DNA of 64,000 nt from Microbacterium luteum (GTDB taxonomy: Bacteria; Actinomycetota; Actinomycetes; Actinomycetales; Microbacteriaceae): assembly GCF_015277875.1 (NCBI RefSeq), contig NZ_CP063814.1:3286001-3350000 (forward strand). The letters run 5' to 3'. The notes below the pieces were generated by a model. That model saw only the letters and a list, made by a program, of their open reading frames with translations. It searched no databases and had not been told where the DNA came from. This document shows positions 25,960-35,344 of the stretch, piece after piece (within the stretch, counting starts at the first letter, position 1; every line of letters begins with the position of its first letter). The position numbers were made by a program, and so were the translations under genes.

Positions 25960-26047
25960 AGCGTCCAAGTTAGACCGCGATTATGGACGGAATGCTCACC
26001 GGCAGATGAACAACCGGTTACGAGGCCTGCGGATGGGCTCCCACGCC

Positions 26048-26133
26048 GTCGACAAGACAGGAGATTTCGCGGCGACCAGGCGTGATCGGCCCTGTTCCCC
26101 GCCGCCACGGCGCCGATCTCCTGTTTTGTTGAC
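26048..26133. repeat. Palindromic intergenic element (type B)
   Basis: GTCGACAAGACAGGAGAT (26048-26065) and ATCTCCTGTTTTGTTGAC (26116-26133) are reverse complements at 16 of 18 positions. The interior has GCGGCG/CGCCGC runs. It lies between the HAD gene promoter and the DUF2071 stop in a 270-base gene-free stretch. It is of a different family from the 1.2-kb and 35-37-kb elements and has the look of a REP or MITE copy. Confidence 0.6.
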
Positions 26134-26222
26134 GCGAGGACCCACGTACCGGCGCGGAAACGGCGCTGAGCGGGCGCGGTAGGGGCGCGGAGTGGGCGCG
26201 GGAACGGCGCGTCGGGGCGGTG

Positions 26223-26987
26223 TCAGGCCCGGCGGGCGCCCGAGAACCGCGTGATCAGGCCCGGGTGGTCGAACGGCATCGCGAGGACGGAGTCGGGTGC
26301 TCGATCGGCGAGGTCGGAGAATCCGGCCGCGGCGAGCAGGTCGTCGTCGAGAGCGAGCAGCTCGGCCTCGACGAGCGGCCAGGGCTCGTGCTCGTTCGCC
26401 GCCCAGATCGTGCGGCCGAGATGCCGCTCATGGAACCCCCATCGCGCGGTGAGGAAGCGGGACAGCGGCGTGTCTACCGCGGTCTCGCCGATCGCCACGC
26501 GTATGCGCGTGCGCGGTTCTCCGGGTCGTCCTCTCGAGGATCGACGCCGTGAGCGGAACTCCCGCACCAGCGCGCCGGGCTCATCGCGCATGCCGATCTG
26601 CGACCACCGGTAGGGGAGTCCGAAGAGGGCTCGCGCGGTGAGCACGGGGAGGAGGTGTTCGGCCTCGAGCGTCTGGAAGACGACGCCGCGCCTTCCGGCG
26701 GCATCCACGCCATAGGTGCGGACATTGATCTCGCAGAAGGTGCCGAGGCGCGGCACCGGCCCGAAGGGCAGGAACCGGAAGTCGGACAGCACGAAGGGGA
26801 CGAGGGCGATCCAGGCCGACCCGTCGAACACATCGGGTTCGACGCCGGCCGGCATCAGCGGCCGGATGCGGTCGGAATCCACCCGCCAGTGCAGGAACAC
26901 GGCACGGCTCCAGCGCTGGGCGATCCGTGCCCGTCCGGGCAGTGCGGGCGCGCCGGGCTCGAGCAGCGGCATGTCGGAGCGGGTCAT
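26223..26987 (-). CDS. DUF2071 (YqjF-like) protein
   Basis: 254 residues matching DUF2071: RWSRAVFLHWRVDSDRIRPL, PVPRLGTFCEINVRTYGVDA, RALFGLPYRW and GFHERHLGRTIWAANEHEPW. The fold is related to acetoacetate decarboxylase, but the family has no settled activity. The start overlaps the stop of the alcohol dehydrogenase (ATGA), so the two are translated together. Confidence 0.85.
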   Translation of the reverse strand: MTRSDMPLLEPGAPALPGRARIAQRWSRAVFLHWRVDSDRIRPLMPAGVEPDVFDGSAWIALVPFVLSDFRFLPFGPVPRLGTFCEINVRTYGVDAAGRRGVVFQTLEAEHLLPVLTARALFGLPYRWSQIGMRDEPGALVREFRSRRRSSRGRPGEPRTRIRVAIGETAVDTPLSRFLTARWGFHERHLGRTIWAANEHEPWPLVEAELLALDDDLLAAAGFSDLADRAPDSVLAMPFDHPGLITRFSGARRA

Positions 26988-28018
26988 CGGCTCGGGTCGA
27001 TCAGCGTCATGCCGGCCGGCGACGACCGGTCGAGCACGGGCAGGAGGGCGGCGGCGTCATCGAGCGAGACGACCGCTTCGACGAGGTCCTGCGGACGCAG
27101 ATCGCCGCGCTCGATGAGCGACAGCATCGCCGGATAGTCGACGGCGGCCATGCCGTGGCTGCCGAGAACGTCGAGTTCCCACGCGATCGCGCGCGCCATC
27201 GGCACCGGCGACAGACCTGTGGGGCTCGGCAGCAGTCCGACCTGCACGTGGCGTCCGCGGCGGCGCAGCGACAGCACGGCATCGGCGCAGGTCTGCTCCG
27301 ACCCGACGGCATCCATCGACACGTGGCTTCCGCCGTCGGTCAACGACCGAATGCGCGCCGGCACATCGTCGCCGGCCGGCACGACGTGGTCGGCGCCCAG
27401 TCGCACGGCGGTCTGCCGCGCGCGTTCGCTGCGGTCGACCGCGACGACCCGCGCGCCGAGCGCCTTGGCGATCATCACGGCACTCAGACCCACTCCGCCG
27501 GCGCCGACGATCGTGACCCATTCCCCGGCGGACAGGCGCGCACGTGCCGTGAGGGCCCGGAAGGCGGTGGCGAAGCGGCACCCGAGCGCGGCGGCGGCCT
27601 CGAAGGACACGTCGTCGGGGATCGCGACGAGATTCGTGTCCGCGGCGTGCAGGGCCACCCGTTCGGCGAACGACCCCCAGTGGGTGAACCCCGGCTGCTG
27701 CTGGTCGGGGCACACCTGCGCGTCGCCACGGCGGCACCACGTGCACCGGCCGCATCCGCACACGAACGGAACGGTGACCCGGTCGCCGACCCTCCAGCGT
27801 TCGACGCCCGCGCCCACGGCGTCGACCACGCCGGCGAGCTCGTGGCCGGGAACGTGCGGCAGGGCGATGTCATCGTGCCCGACCCAGGCGTGCCAGTCGC
27901 TGCGGCACAGCCCCGTCGCCTTCACCGCCACGACGACTCCGCCCACGGGGGCGGCCGGCGCGGCGACGTCTCGGACCGACAGCGGTCCGGCGATCTCATC
28001 CATGACCAGCGCGCGCAC
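26984..28018 (-). CDS. Zinc-dependent alcohol dehydrogenase
   Basis: 344 residues of the medium-chain dehydrogenase family. The catalytic zinc site is CRSDWHAW and GHE, the structural zinc site CGCGRCTWCRRGDAQVC has all four Cys, and the Rossmann motif is GAGGVGLSAV. It oxidises alcohols with NAD(P). GTG start at 28018. Cotranscribed with DUF2071; divergent from the pyruvate oxidase gene, with about 90 bases of shared promoter region. Confidence 0.87.
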   Translation of the reverse strand: MRALVMDEIAGPLSVRDVAAPAAPVGGVVVAVKATGLCRSDWHAWVGHDDIALPHVPGHELAGVVDAVGAGVERWRVGDRVTVPFVCGCGRCTWCRRGDAQVCPDQQQPGFTHWGSFAERVALHAADTNLVAIPDDVSFEAAAALGCRFATAFRALTARARLSAGEWVTIVGAGGVGLSAVMIAKALGARVVAVDRSERARQTAVRLGADHVVPAGDDVPARIRSLTDGGSHVSMDAVGSEQTCADAVLSLRRRGRHVQVGLLPSPTGLSPVPMARAIAWELDVLGSHGMAAVDYPAMLSLIERGDLRPQDLVEAVVSLDDAAALLPVLDRSSPAGMTLIDPSR

Positions 28019-28108
28019 ATTCTCACGCTACCGCCGCCCGGTGTCGACCCCTCGCGAGCGAGCACCGCCCCGCGCATACCGTGGGACCAGCCCGAGACGA
28101 GGAGAACC

Positions 28109-29839
28109 ATGGCACAGACCATCGCCGATCAGTCCGTCGAGATCCTCGAGCGCGCCGGCGTCGAACGGGTGTGGGGCCTGCCCGGCGACTCCCTGAACGC
28201 CTTCACGGATGCGCTGCGCACCAGCGACATCGCCTGGATGCACGTGCGGCACGAGGAGGCGGCCGCGTTCGCCGCGGCGGCGGAGGCGGAGATCACCGGC
28301 GAGCTCGCCGTCGTCGCCGGAAGCTGCGGACCCGGCAACCTGCACTTCATCAACGGCCTTTTCGACGCGCACCGCAGCCGGGTTCCGGTGCTGGCGATCG
28401 CCTCGCACATCCCGTCGTCCGAGATCGGCTCCACCTACTTCCAGGAGACCCACCCGCAGGAGCTGTTCCGCGAGTGCAGCGACTACTGCGAACTCATCTC
28501 CGACCCGGCTCAGTTCCCGTGGGTGCTGGAGACGGCGATGCGCACGGCCGTGGAGAAGCGCGGCGTCGCCGTCGTCGTCGTGCCCGGCGACATCTTCTTC
28601 GAGAAGGCGCCCGAGCGACGCCCCGCGGCCGCCATTCAGGCGACCCGGCCGCGCATCGTTCCCGGCGAGAGCGAGCTCGAGGCCGCTGCGAAGCTGCTGG
28701 ATGCCGGCGACGCCGTGACGATCCTCGCCGGCGCCGGGGTCGCGGGTGCCCATGAAGAGGTCGTCGCGCTCGCGGACCGGCTCCAGGCACCGATCGTGCA
28801 CGCCCTGCGCGGCAAGCAGCACATCGAACACGACAACCCCTTCGACGTCGGGATGACCGGTCTTCTCGGCTTCGCGTCGGGGTACCGGGCGATGGAGAAG
28901 TGCGACACGCTGCTCATCCTCGGCAGCGACCTGCCCTACCGGCAGTTCTACCCGCAGGACGCCACGATCATCCAGGTGGATGTGCGCGGTGAGCAGCTGG
29001 GCAGGCGCGCCCCGATCGACCTCGGCCTCGTCGGCGATGTCGGCGAGACCGCGCGCGCCCTGCTGCCGATGCTGCGCGTCGGCCGCGACAGCGATCACCT
29101 CCGCTCGGCGCTCGAGCACTACGGCAAGACGCGCGCGCAGCTCGACGAGCTGGCCACGGACGACGGACACACGTCGATCTACCCGGAGTTCCTCACGCGC
29201 CTCATCGACGAGATGGCCGCGGACGACGCGGTGTTCGTGCCCGACGTCGGGTCGCCGGTGACGTGGGCGGCGCGCTATCTGCACATCCATTCCGGTCGCC
29301 GCCTCGTCGGGTCCTTCTCCCACGGGTCGATGGCCAACGCCCTCTCGCACGCGCTCGGTGCGCAGGCAGTCGACCGAGACCGGCAGGTGATCGCCCTCGC
29401 CGGCGACGGGGGTCTCGCGATGCTCATGGGCGATCTGCTGTCGCTTCGCCAGAACGATCTGCCGGTGAAGATCGTCGTCTACAACAACTCCTCGCTGAAC
29501 TTCGTCGAGGTCGAGATGAAGGCGGCCGGCATCCTGAACTTCGGCACCGGGCTGGACAACCCCGACTTCGCCGCCGTCGCCGAGTCGGTCGGCATCACCG
29601 GCATCCGCGTCGACGAGCCGGGTCAGCTGCGCGGCGCCCTCGAGCGGGCCCTGTCCGAACCGGGTCCGGCCCTCATCGACGTGGCGGTCGCGCGTCAGGA
29701 GCTGTCGATCCCGCCGTCGATCAGCGCCGCTCAGGCCAAGGGCTTCGCGCTGTATGCGCTTCGCACCGTGATGTCCGGGCGGGGGGATGAGCTGCTCGAC
29801 CTCGCCGACACGAACGTGTGGCGCCGCCTCTTCCACTGA
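28109..29839 (+). CDS. poxB: Pyruvate oxidase / dehydrogenase (quinone), thiamine-dependent
   Basis: 576 residues with the three domains of the POX family. The N-terminal thiamine domain has the active Glu in VRHEEAAAFAA. The FAD/middle domain follows. The C-terminal domain has the diphosphate motif GDGGLAMLMGDLL ending NNSSLNFVE. It converts pyruvate to acetate (quinone type) or acetyl phosphate. The end, with an LRTVMSGRGDELLDLADTN-like helix, suggests the membrane-associated quinone-linked form. The ATG at 28109 has GAGGAGA 8 bases before it. Confidence 0.9.
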   Translation: MAQTIADQSVEILERAGVERVWGLPGDSLNAFTDALRTSDIAWMHVRHEEAAAFAAAAEAEITGELAVVAGSCGPGNLHFINGLFDAHRSRVPVLAIASHIPSSEIGSTYFQETHPQELFRECSDYCELISDPAQFPWVLETAMRTAVEKRGVAVVVVPGDIFFEKAPERRPAAAIQATRPRIVPGESELEAAAKLLDAGDAVTILAGAGVAGAHEEVVALADRLQAPIVHALRGKQHIEHDNPFDVGMTGLLGFASGYRAMEKCDTLLILGSDLPYRQFYPQDATIIQVDVRGEQLGRRAPIDLGLVGDVGETARALLPMLRVGRDSDHLRSALEHYGKTRAQLDELATDDGHTSIYPEFLTRLIDEMAADDAVFVPDVGSPVTWAARYLHIHSGRRLVGSFSHGSMANALSHALGAQAVDRDRQVIALAGDGGLAMLMGDLLSLRQNDLPVKIVVYNNSSLNFVEVEMKAAGILNFGTGLDNPDFAAVAESVGITGIRVDEPGQLRGALERALSEPGPALIDVAVARQELSIPPSISAAQAKGFALYALRTVMSGRGDELLDLADTNVWRRLFH

Positions 29840-29909
29840 CACACGTGGGCGAACGCGCGCGGCGCGGGTCACCGGGCCCTAGGATCTCATCCGACCAGAG
29901 GGGAACCCG

Positions 29910-30293
29910 ATGACCACTCCCGCAGCACCCGGCCCGGAGGCCGAGCGGCCCATGACGACCGAGCCGACTACACCGGTCGACGCTCCGCCGGCGCGGAAGC
30001 GCGACGTGCTCGGCATCGTCGCGGTGATCGTCGCCGCGATCGGTCTGCTGCCGACCCTCGCGGTCTTCCTCATCGGGCTCGTGCCGGAGATGAACGCGAT
30101 CTGGTGGCTCGGCATCATCATCATCCCGCTGCTGGCGATGCTGGGCGTCGTCGTCCTCGTGCTCGCGATCATCGGCATCGTCGTCGGTGCACGCCGGCAC
30201 TCGAGGTTCGTCTGGTCGATCGTGGCCGCCGTGCTCGGGCTGCTGATGGTCGCTCCGATGTCGCTGCTGTTCCTCGAGTCCGCGACGATCTGA
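29910..30293 (+). CDS. Small membrane protein (DUF4190-like)
   Basis: 127 residues: a Pro/Ala/Thr-rich cytoplasmic start (1-30), then three membrane segments (about 32-56, 65-93, 100-122). This resembles DUF4190-type proteins of Microbacteriaceae. Ribosome site GAGGGGA before the ATG. Function unknown. A bidirectional hairpin lies immediately downstream. Confidence 0.65.
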   Translation: MTTPAAPGPEAERPMTTEPTTPVDAPPARKRDVLGIVAVIVAAIGLLPTLAVFLIGLVPEMNAIWWLGIIIIPLLAMLGVVVLVLAIIGIVVGARRHSRFVWSIVAAVLGLLMVAPMSLLFLESATI

Positions 30294-30300
30294 ACGGATG

Positions 30301-30329
30301 CCGCCGCCGGCATACGCCGACGGCGGCGG
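30301..30329. terminator. Bidirectional terminator between convergent genes
   Basis: CCGCCGCCG (30301-30309) and CGGCGGCGG (30321-30329) form a 9-bp stem, extended by GC pairs in the loop. It is placed midway between two convergent stops (30293 and 30336). Confidence 0.7.
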
Positions 30330-30335
30330 GCGAGG

Positions 30336-31379
30336 TCAGCGCTTGCTGGCCAGCACCCGCGCCGATTCGCGTTCAGCTGTCACGTTGCGTACGCCGGCTC
30401 GCGAGCCGGCGAGCTTGGCGGCGATGTGCTCGCCGACGGTCACCGGCTCGTACAGGTCGGGATGCTCGTCGTCGATGCACGAGGGAAGGGTGCGGATGAC
30501 GGCGTCGACATCGCCGTCGTGGAAGAACGCCGCGCTGCGGCGGCGCTCGATGGTGCCGTCGATCACCGGAGGCTTCACGCGGTGCAGCGTCGACATCCAC
30601 CGTTCGTTGGTCAGGCGCGCGGTCACGTCGCCGAGGTTGATCAGCAGCGCGCCGGCCTCGGGCTGCACGTCGTTCCACGAGCCGTCGGCGCCGAGCACCT
30701 GCAGTCCGCGCACCTGGTCGGCCCACAGGATCGTGACGATGCCGTAGTCGGTGTGCTCGCCCATGCCGGTGAGGTCGCCGTCGAGGGTCACGTCGGTGCC
30801 GGGCGGAAGGGCGTAGTTGTTCATGCGGAAGACGTCGAGCGAGTGACCGGTGCGGTCCGCGAAGAAGTCCGGTTCGAGTCCCAGCGCGTCGGCGAAGATG
30901 CTCGTCATCGTGCGGGCCACGCGAGCGGCCTCCCCGAAGTACGTCTGCACCTTCTGCTCGAAGTCCGGCACATCCGGCCACACGTTGTCGGCGTAGTCGG
31001 GCTGAGGGAGATCCGCGGACTCGGGGTAGTCGGCGGCGGTCGCCCCGATGTTGAAGGCCTCGAAGAAGTCGTTCATCCGCGTCGCCGCCTCGACACCGAG
31101 GGAGAGGCTGAGCGACTCGGACTTCGGCGGCGAATAGCCGCGGTTGATCTCCGGCGGCGTGCGATAGCCCTTCTTCGCGTCGAGATCGAGCGCGAAGAAC
31201 GCATCCATCGCCTCGGTGAGGCCGTCGATGATCTCGGGCGGGATGCCGTGCCCGTGAATCTGGATGAACCCGACCGTGCGGCACGCGTGGTCGATGGCTG
31301 CGGCGACGGCCAAGCGCTCTTCGGGCGAGCCGTCGGTGACATAGGCGGAGGTGTCGACGGAGGGAACGTGGAACGTCAT
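30336..31379 (-). CDS. Isopenicillin-N-synthase-like 2OG-Fe(II) oxygenase
   Basis: 347 residues. The DIOX_N domain is at the start (GFIQIHGHGIPPEII) and the jelly-roll domain carries the iron ligands H-x-D in GEHTDYGIVTIL and the distal His in MSTLHRVKPP, with RRSAAFF for 2-oxoglutarate. It uses iron, oxygen and 2-oxoglutarate to oxidise a small molecule. The start at 31379 follows AAGGAG, and the longer upstream frame is discarded. The gene stands alone, so the substrate cannot be inferred. Confidence 0.88.
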   Translation of the reverse strand: MTFHVPSVDTSAYVTDGSPEERLAVAAAIDHACRTVGFIQIHGHGIPPEIIDGLTEAMDAFFALDLDAKKGYRTPPEINRGYSPPKSESLSLSLGVEAATRMNDFFEAFNIGATAADYPESADLPQPDYADNVWPDVPDFEQKVQTYFGEAARVARTMTSIFADALGLEPDFFADRTGHSLDVFRMNNYALPPGTDVTLDGDLTGMGEHTDYGIVTILWADQVRGLQVLGADGSWNDVQPEAGALLINLGDVTARLTNERWMSTLHRVKPPVIDGTIERRRSAAFFHDGDVDAVIRTLPSCIDDEHPDLYEPVTVGEHIAAKLAGSRAGVRNVTAERESARVLASKR

Positions 31380-31575
31380 GGTGACTCCTTCGGTGAGGGC
31401 GGTCCGGGCGACCGCGGTGGGTTGCCGCATCAGGCTTTCCCCACCCCTGGAGGGCGTCGCTTTCCGTGCGTGTCATCCGACGCTAGCCGTCCGCCTGTTT
31501 CGGGCGCGTGAAGATTCGCCTCGGATGCTCCTCCCGAGTCGGTCCGCGCGCCCCGGCGCGGGTAGGTTCTTCCCG

Positions 31576-32571
31576 ATGAACGCCCCCGCCACCGCCCCGA
31601 TGCCCGTCTTCCTCGACTGCGACACCGGAGTCGACGATTCCCTCGCCCTTGCCTATCTGTTGTCGTCGCCGGCGGTGCGGCTGGTCGGGATCGGAACGGT
31701 CAGCGGGAACACCAGCAGCGAGCAGGCCGCGCGCAACTCCCTGGATCTGCTGGCCCTTCTCGGCGCGCCGGAGGTTCCGGTGGCGATCGGGGCGCGCGAT
31801 CACCTGCGCAAGACGTACAACGGCGGCGTGCCGCACATCCACGGAGTCAACGGCGTGGGCGACGTCGACCTGCCGACCTCGCCCCACGAACCGGTGGCGG
31901 CATCGGCGGCCCGGCTGCTGATCGATCTGTCGCACGAGCACGCCGGCGACCTGCACATCGTCGCGATCGGACCGCTCACCAATCTCGCGCTGGCGCTGCG
32001 CGAGGACCCGACCCTGCCGTCCCGCGTGATCGCCGTGACGATCATGGGCGGCGCCGCGCTCGCCCCGGGAAACCTCTCGCCGGTTGCCGAGGCGAACATC
32101 GGCAACGACCCGGAGGCGGCGGCCGCTGTCGTCGAGGCCGACTGGGACCTCACGATCGTGCCGCTGGATGTCACGATGGAGAACGTGCTGCACGAGGCGG
32201 ACCGGCTGCGGCTGCTGGAATCGGATGTTCCCGGCGCGCGCGCTCTCGGCGAGATCCTCGACCTCTACTTCGACTTCTACCTGCCCACCTACGGCACGCG
32301 AAGCTCGGCGCTGCACGATCCGCTGGCGGCGGCGATCGCCGCGGGCGGCGTCATCCCGACCCTCGCCCCGCGCGTGCCCGTCGTCGTCGACACGACCGAC
32401 GGCCCCGGACGCGGGCAGACCGTGGCCGACCTGCGCGGGCAGCGCCTCGGTGCCGTCGACCACCCGGGAGTGCGAACACGCATGGTGCTGGGCACCGACC
32501 GCCCGCTCGGACCGCACCTTCTCGACGTGGTCACGGCGCCGGCGCGCCGGAACGCTCCCGTCGAGGTGTGA
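31576..32571 (+). CDS. Inosine/uridine-preferring nucleoside hydrolase
   Basis: 331 residues with the N-terminal calcium-binding signature FLDCDTGVDDSLAL (DxDxxxDD) and further family blocks VSGNTSSEQAARN, IAIGPLTNLALAL, and IMGGAALAPGNLSPVAEANI with NDPEAA. It splits nucleosides into ribose and base for salvage. Divergent from the oxygenase; a GC-rich hairpin follows the stop. Confidence 0.92.
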   Translation: MNAPATAPMPVFLDCDTGVDDSLALAYLLSSPAVRLVGIGTVSGNTSSEQAARNSLDLLALLGAPEVPVAIGARDHLRKTYNGGVPHIHGVNGVGDVDLPTSPHEPVAASAARLLIDLSHEHAGDLHIVAIGPLTNLALALREDPTLPSRVIAVTIMGGAALAPGNLSPVAEANIGNDPEAAAAVVEADWDLTIVPLDVTMENVLHEADRLRLLESDVPGARALGEILDLYFDFYLPTYGTRSSALHDPLAAAIAAGGVIPTLAPRVPVVVDTTDGPGRGQTVADLRGQRLGAVDHPGVRTRMVLGTDRPLGPHLLDVVTAPARRNAPVEV

Positions 32572-32577
32572 CGCGCG

Positions 32578-32598
32578 CGCCGGGCACGGAGCCCGGCG
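32578..32598 (+). terminator. Hairpin after nucleoside hydrolase
   Basis: CGCCGGGC, ACGGA, GCCCGGCG: a perfect 8-bp stem, 5-base loop, 7 bases after the stop. A short direct repeat (CCCGGCGGATCCGCG twice) follows at 32592-32622. Confidence 0.65.
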
Positions 32599-32677
32599 GA
32601 TCCGCGCCCGGCGGATCCGCGGGTCGCATGCGGCGTTCGCCCAGGCTGGCCATAGCGAGAACGTGCAGGGTGTCCCG

Positions 32678-34134
32678 GTGAACTATTCCGCTCATCGCCC
32701 CGGCCAGTTCGGCTCCGACGGCCAGATCGAGTTCCCGGTCGACGATGACGCCGAACCCCAGTACCTCTCCGACCTGAAGCCCGCGCGCGACGACGTCGAT
32801 CAGGAGACCGGCGCCGCTGAGGCGGCATCCGCGCTCCCTGCCGGCACCGCGACGGAGCCGACCGTCGTCCTCGACGACACCGCGACGGACGAGCCGGAGC
32901 CCGACGTCGCGCCGCGGGGGCGCCGTCCCCGTGCCGGACGCCGACGCCGGATGCCGCTGTCACGACGCCTGGCGATCCTCGGCGGCGCAGACGGCGACAT
33001 CCTCGACGACGTGCCGGCTGAGACCCCGCGCTTCGTGCAGATGTTCTTCGTGCTGCTCGGCACCGCCGTCGTCTCGGCGCTGTCGATGTTCTTCGCGCTC
33101 CTGACCGGCGTAGAGGTGATCGTGTGGATCGCCGTGCCGCTGGCGATCGTGTGGGCCCTCATCATCTTCAACCTCGACCGGTTCCTCACCTCGACGATGA
33201 CCTCCACGCGCAATCCGTGGCGTCTGCTCGGTCTCGCGTTCCCGCGCGTGGTGATGGCGGCGCTGATCGGCGTCGTCGTGGCGGAACCGCTCGTGCTGCA
33301 GATCTTCCAGAACGACATCACGCGCGAGATGAACGCGACCAACGTGGTGCAGGCCCTCGAGGACCAGACGGCGGTCACCGACGGGCCCGAAGCGCAGGCG
33401 CTCGACGCTGCCGGCGAGCGCCTCGCCGAACTGGAGAACCAGGCGGCGACGGGCATTATCGCGGGCACGTCGTCGACCTCTGCCGAGGCGGCCGCCGCGC
33501 AGACGACGGTCGACCAGCTCACCGCCCAGCTCGCCGAGAAGCAGGCGGTCATCGACGAGGCGCGCCTGCTCTACCAGTGCGAGCTGACGGGCGCCGGTGC
33601 CGGCGAGGTCGAAGGATGCTCCGGCGTCACGGGCGAAGGATCGAGCTCCGAGGCCGCCGAGGCGCAGCTGAGCGCGGCACAGGCGGCATACGACGAGACG
33701 GCCGCCCAGCTGCTGGAGGCGCAGAACGCCCTCACCGCCGCGAACGGAGCCAGCGCGGATGCCGCGGCGAGCGCATCCGAGATCAACAAGCAGCAGGCCG
33801 AAGACGAGCTGCCCGTGGCCCGGGAGCAATACGACATGGCGCTGGCGGCATATAACGAGCAGGCCGAGTCCGTCGCGTCGGGCAACGCGGGTGCGACGGG
33901 GCTGCTCAGCCAGATGAGCGCCATGGAGCGCCTGGCTGAGCAGGAACCGGCGATCCGGTGGGCGCACCTGCTCATCGCGGGCCTGTTCTTCATGATCGAG
34001 CTGCTGCCGGTGATCGTGAAGGTGCTCACCAGCTACGGCGACCCGTGGCCATGCGTCGCCAGGTCGATCTCGACCGCGTCACCGCGCGCACGTGGACCGA
34101 GCGCGCATCCATCGCGACCGCCGGGACCGGGTAG
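32678..34134 (+). pseudogene. DUF4407 membrane protein, frameshifted near the C-terminus
   Basis: A DUF4407 protein. An acidic, disordered N-terminus (1-90) precedes two membrane helices (about 119-140 and 142-160), a third (about 180-200), a long Ala/Glu/Gln-rich coiled coil (210-410) and a last helix ending FFMIELLPVIVKVLTSYGDP. After GDP the frame turns into unrelated sequence that runs over the neighbouring gene. The other frame gives the expected tail MRRQVDLDRVTARTWTERAS and stops at 34134. A few codons (family SLYE) are also missing, so a small deletion near 34046-34052 is likely. GTG start at 32678. Confidence 0.72.
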
Positions 34135-34156
34135 TCAGCTGCAGCGGGGGTGCCGC

Positions 34157-34816
34157 TCAGGCCGGACCCCAGATGGCGGTGAAGCGGGCACGCCGGTGGG
34201 CGGGGCGCTCGATCTCGTCGACGATCGCCAGCGCCAGGTCGGCGGCGGAGATGGTCGAGGCTCCGTCGGCGTCCTTGAGGAGAACGTCGCCGCCGAGCAC
34301 GTACGACCCGCGCGAGGGCGTGCCGAACCAGGCGCCGAAGTCCGACGGCGGGCTGACGTAGAACCAGTCGACCGACTCCGGGGACTGCTTCAGGATGTCG
34401 AGGGTGCGCAGACCCGTCTCGATCTCGGGCTTGACCTCGGCGGGGAGGTTCTCGTGGGAGACGTCCCAAAGTGTCCGCCCGCCCTCTTCGAGCTGCAGAG
34501 ACGACGCCCCGCCGATATAGCCCACGCGCGTCGCGGAGCCCGCGACCTCGTCCAGGAGGCGCTCCAGCACATCCTCCACCTCGCCTGCCATGTCACCGCG
34601 GGGCGACAGGGCCACCACGACGGCGTCGCGGCCCTGCACGACGCTCGACAGTGTCTGCGCGTCGCGCGCGTCTCCGGCCACGTGGTCGATCCCCTCGGCC
34701 GACGCGTCGGGAGTCGAGCGGCTGACCGACGTGACCTCGTGTCCGCGGCGCGCCGCCTCAGCGGCCACCGCCGCTCCAGCGTATCCGCTGCCGCCGAGAA
34801 CCGTGATGCGTGCCAT
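34157..34816 (-). CDS. NAD(P)-binding atypical SDR / NmrA-like oxidoreductase
   Basis: 219 residues with the nucleotide-binding GGSGYAGAAVAAEAARRGH at residues 8-26, VAGDARDAQTLSSVVQGRDAV and the strand VVVALSPRGD. This resembles the YwnB/BVR-B-like epimerase family (NAD(P)H-binding). The C-terminal part WFYVSPPSDFGAWFGTPSRG is typical of that group. Substrate unknown. It sits opposite the end of the DUF4407 gene. Confidence 0.82.
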   Translation of the reverse strand: MARITVLGGSGYAGAAVAAEAARRGHEVTSVSRSTPDASAEGIDHVAGDARDAQTLSSVVQGRDAVVVALSPRGDMAGEVEDVLERLLDEVAGSATRVGYIGGASSLQLEEGGRTLWDVSHENLPAEVKPEIETGLRTLDILKQSPESVDWFYVSPPSDFGAWFGTPSRGSYVLGGDVLLKDADGASTISAADLALAIVDEIERPAHRRARFTAIWGPA

Positions 34817-34910
34817 GAGTACCGTCCTTTTCCCCGTCCGCCGTCTGCGCGGACGCCTCAGCTCACACCGTGGGCAACACCGTCGGCAGCGTCACGCATT
34901 CCGCACGGGC

Positions 34911-35030
34911 CCGGCGCGGGTCGACGCGGGTCGGCGCGGGTCGCCGCGGGTCGCCGCGGGTCGGCGGGGGTCGGCGCGGGTCGGCGGGGGTCGCCGCGGG
35001 TCGGCGGGGGTCGGCGCGGGTCGGTGCGGC
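34911..35030. repeat. 10-bp minisatellite, about 12 copies
   Basis: From 34921 every 10 bases reads TCGNCGCGGG or TCGNCGGGGG, eleven or twelve units, with the variable base mostly G or C. It has no coding role. The gene-free stretch 34817-35464 holds this array plus two 64-bp palindromic elements. Confidence 0.9.
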
Positions 35031-35160
35031 CCTCCTTCGCGCACGCCCGCCTTTCAGGGTCCCACCTTCGCGTCCGCCGGCCCGCCCGTCTGTCGCCGTC
35101 GCCAGGTCTTCGCCGTTGCCCGATCTTCGCCGCTGCCTTCACCCCCGCCCTTCTTGCCCT

Positions 35161-35224
35161 AACTCAGGCTGGAACCGCCCCGAACGGCCGCTGCGGCGCC
35201 CGATCCGCCCTCTCAGCCTGAGTT
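35161..35224 (+). repeat. 64-bp palindromic element, copy C1
   Basis: The arms AACTCAGGCTG and CAGCCTGAGTT (perfect 11-bp inverted repeat) enclose 42 bases with the conserved core CCGCTGCGGC. Exactly 64 bp, with right flank TTGGTGT. Confidence 0.8.
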
Positions 35225-35344
35225 GGTGTCACGCGGCTTCCGCTACGGCGCCGGTCGCCCTCGCCCCGGCGTCGGCCGGTCTCACCACGCCGCCGGTCGG
35301 CCTCACACCGCCTTCACCCCGTTTCGCGCACGCCTTCGCGCAGC

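Noticed and set aside
32084..35221. A very long plus-strand open frame running through the nucleoside hydrolase, the DUF4407 gene and beyond
   Set aside because: It arises from the DUF4407 frameshift and high GC; sequence after 34050 is Arg/Gly/Pro-rich and overlaps a real minus-strand oxidoreductase.
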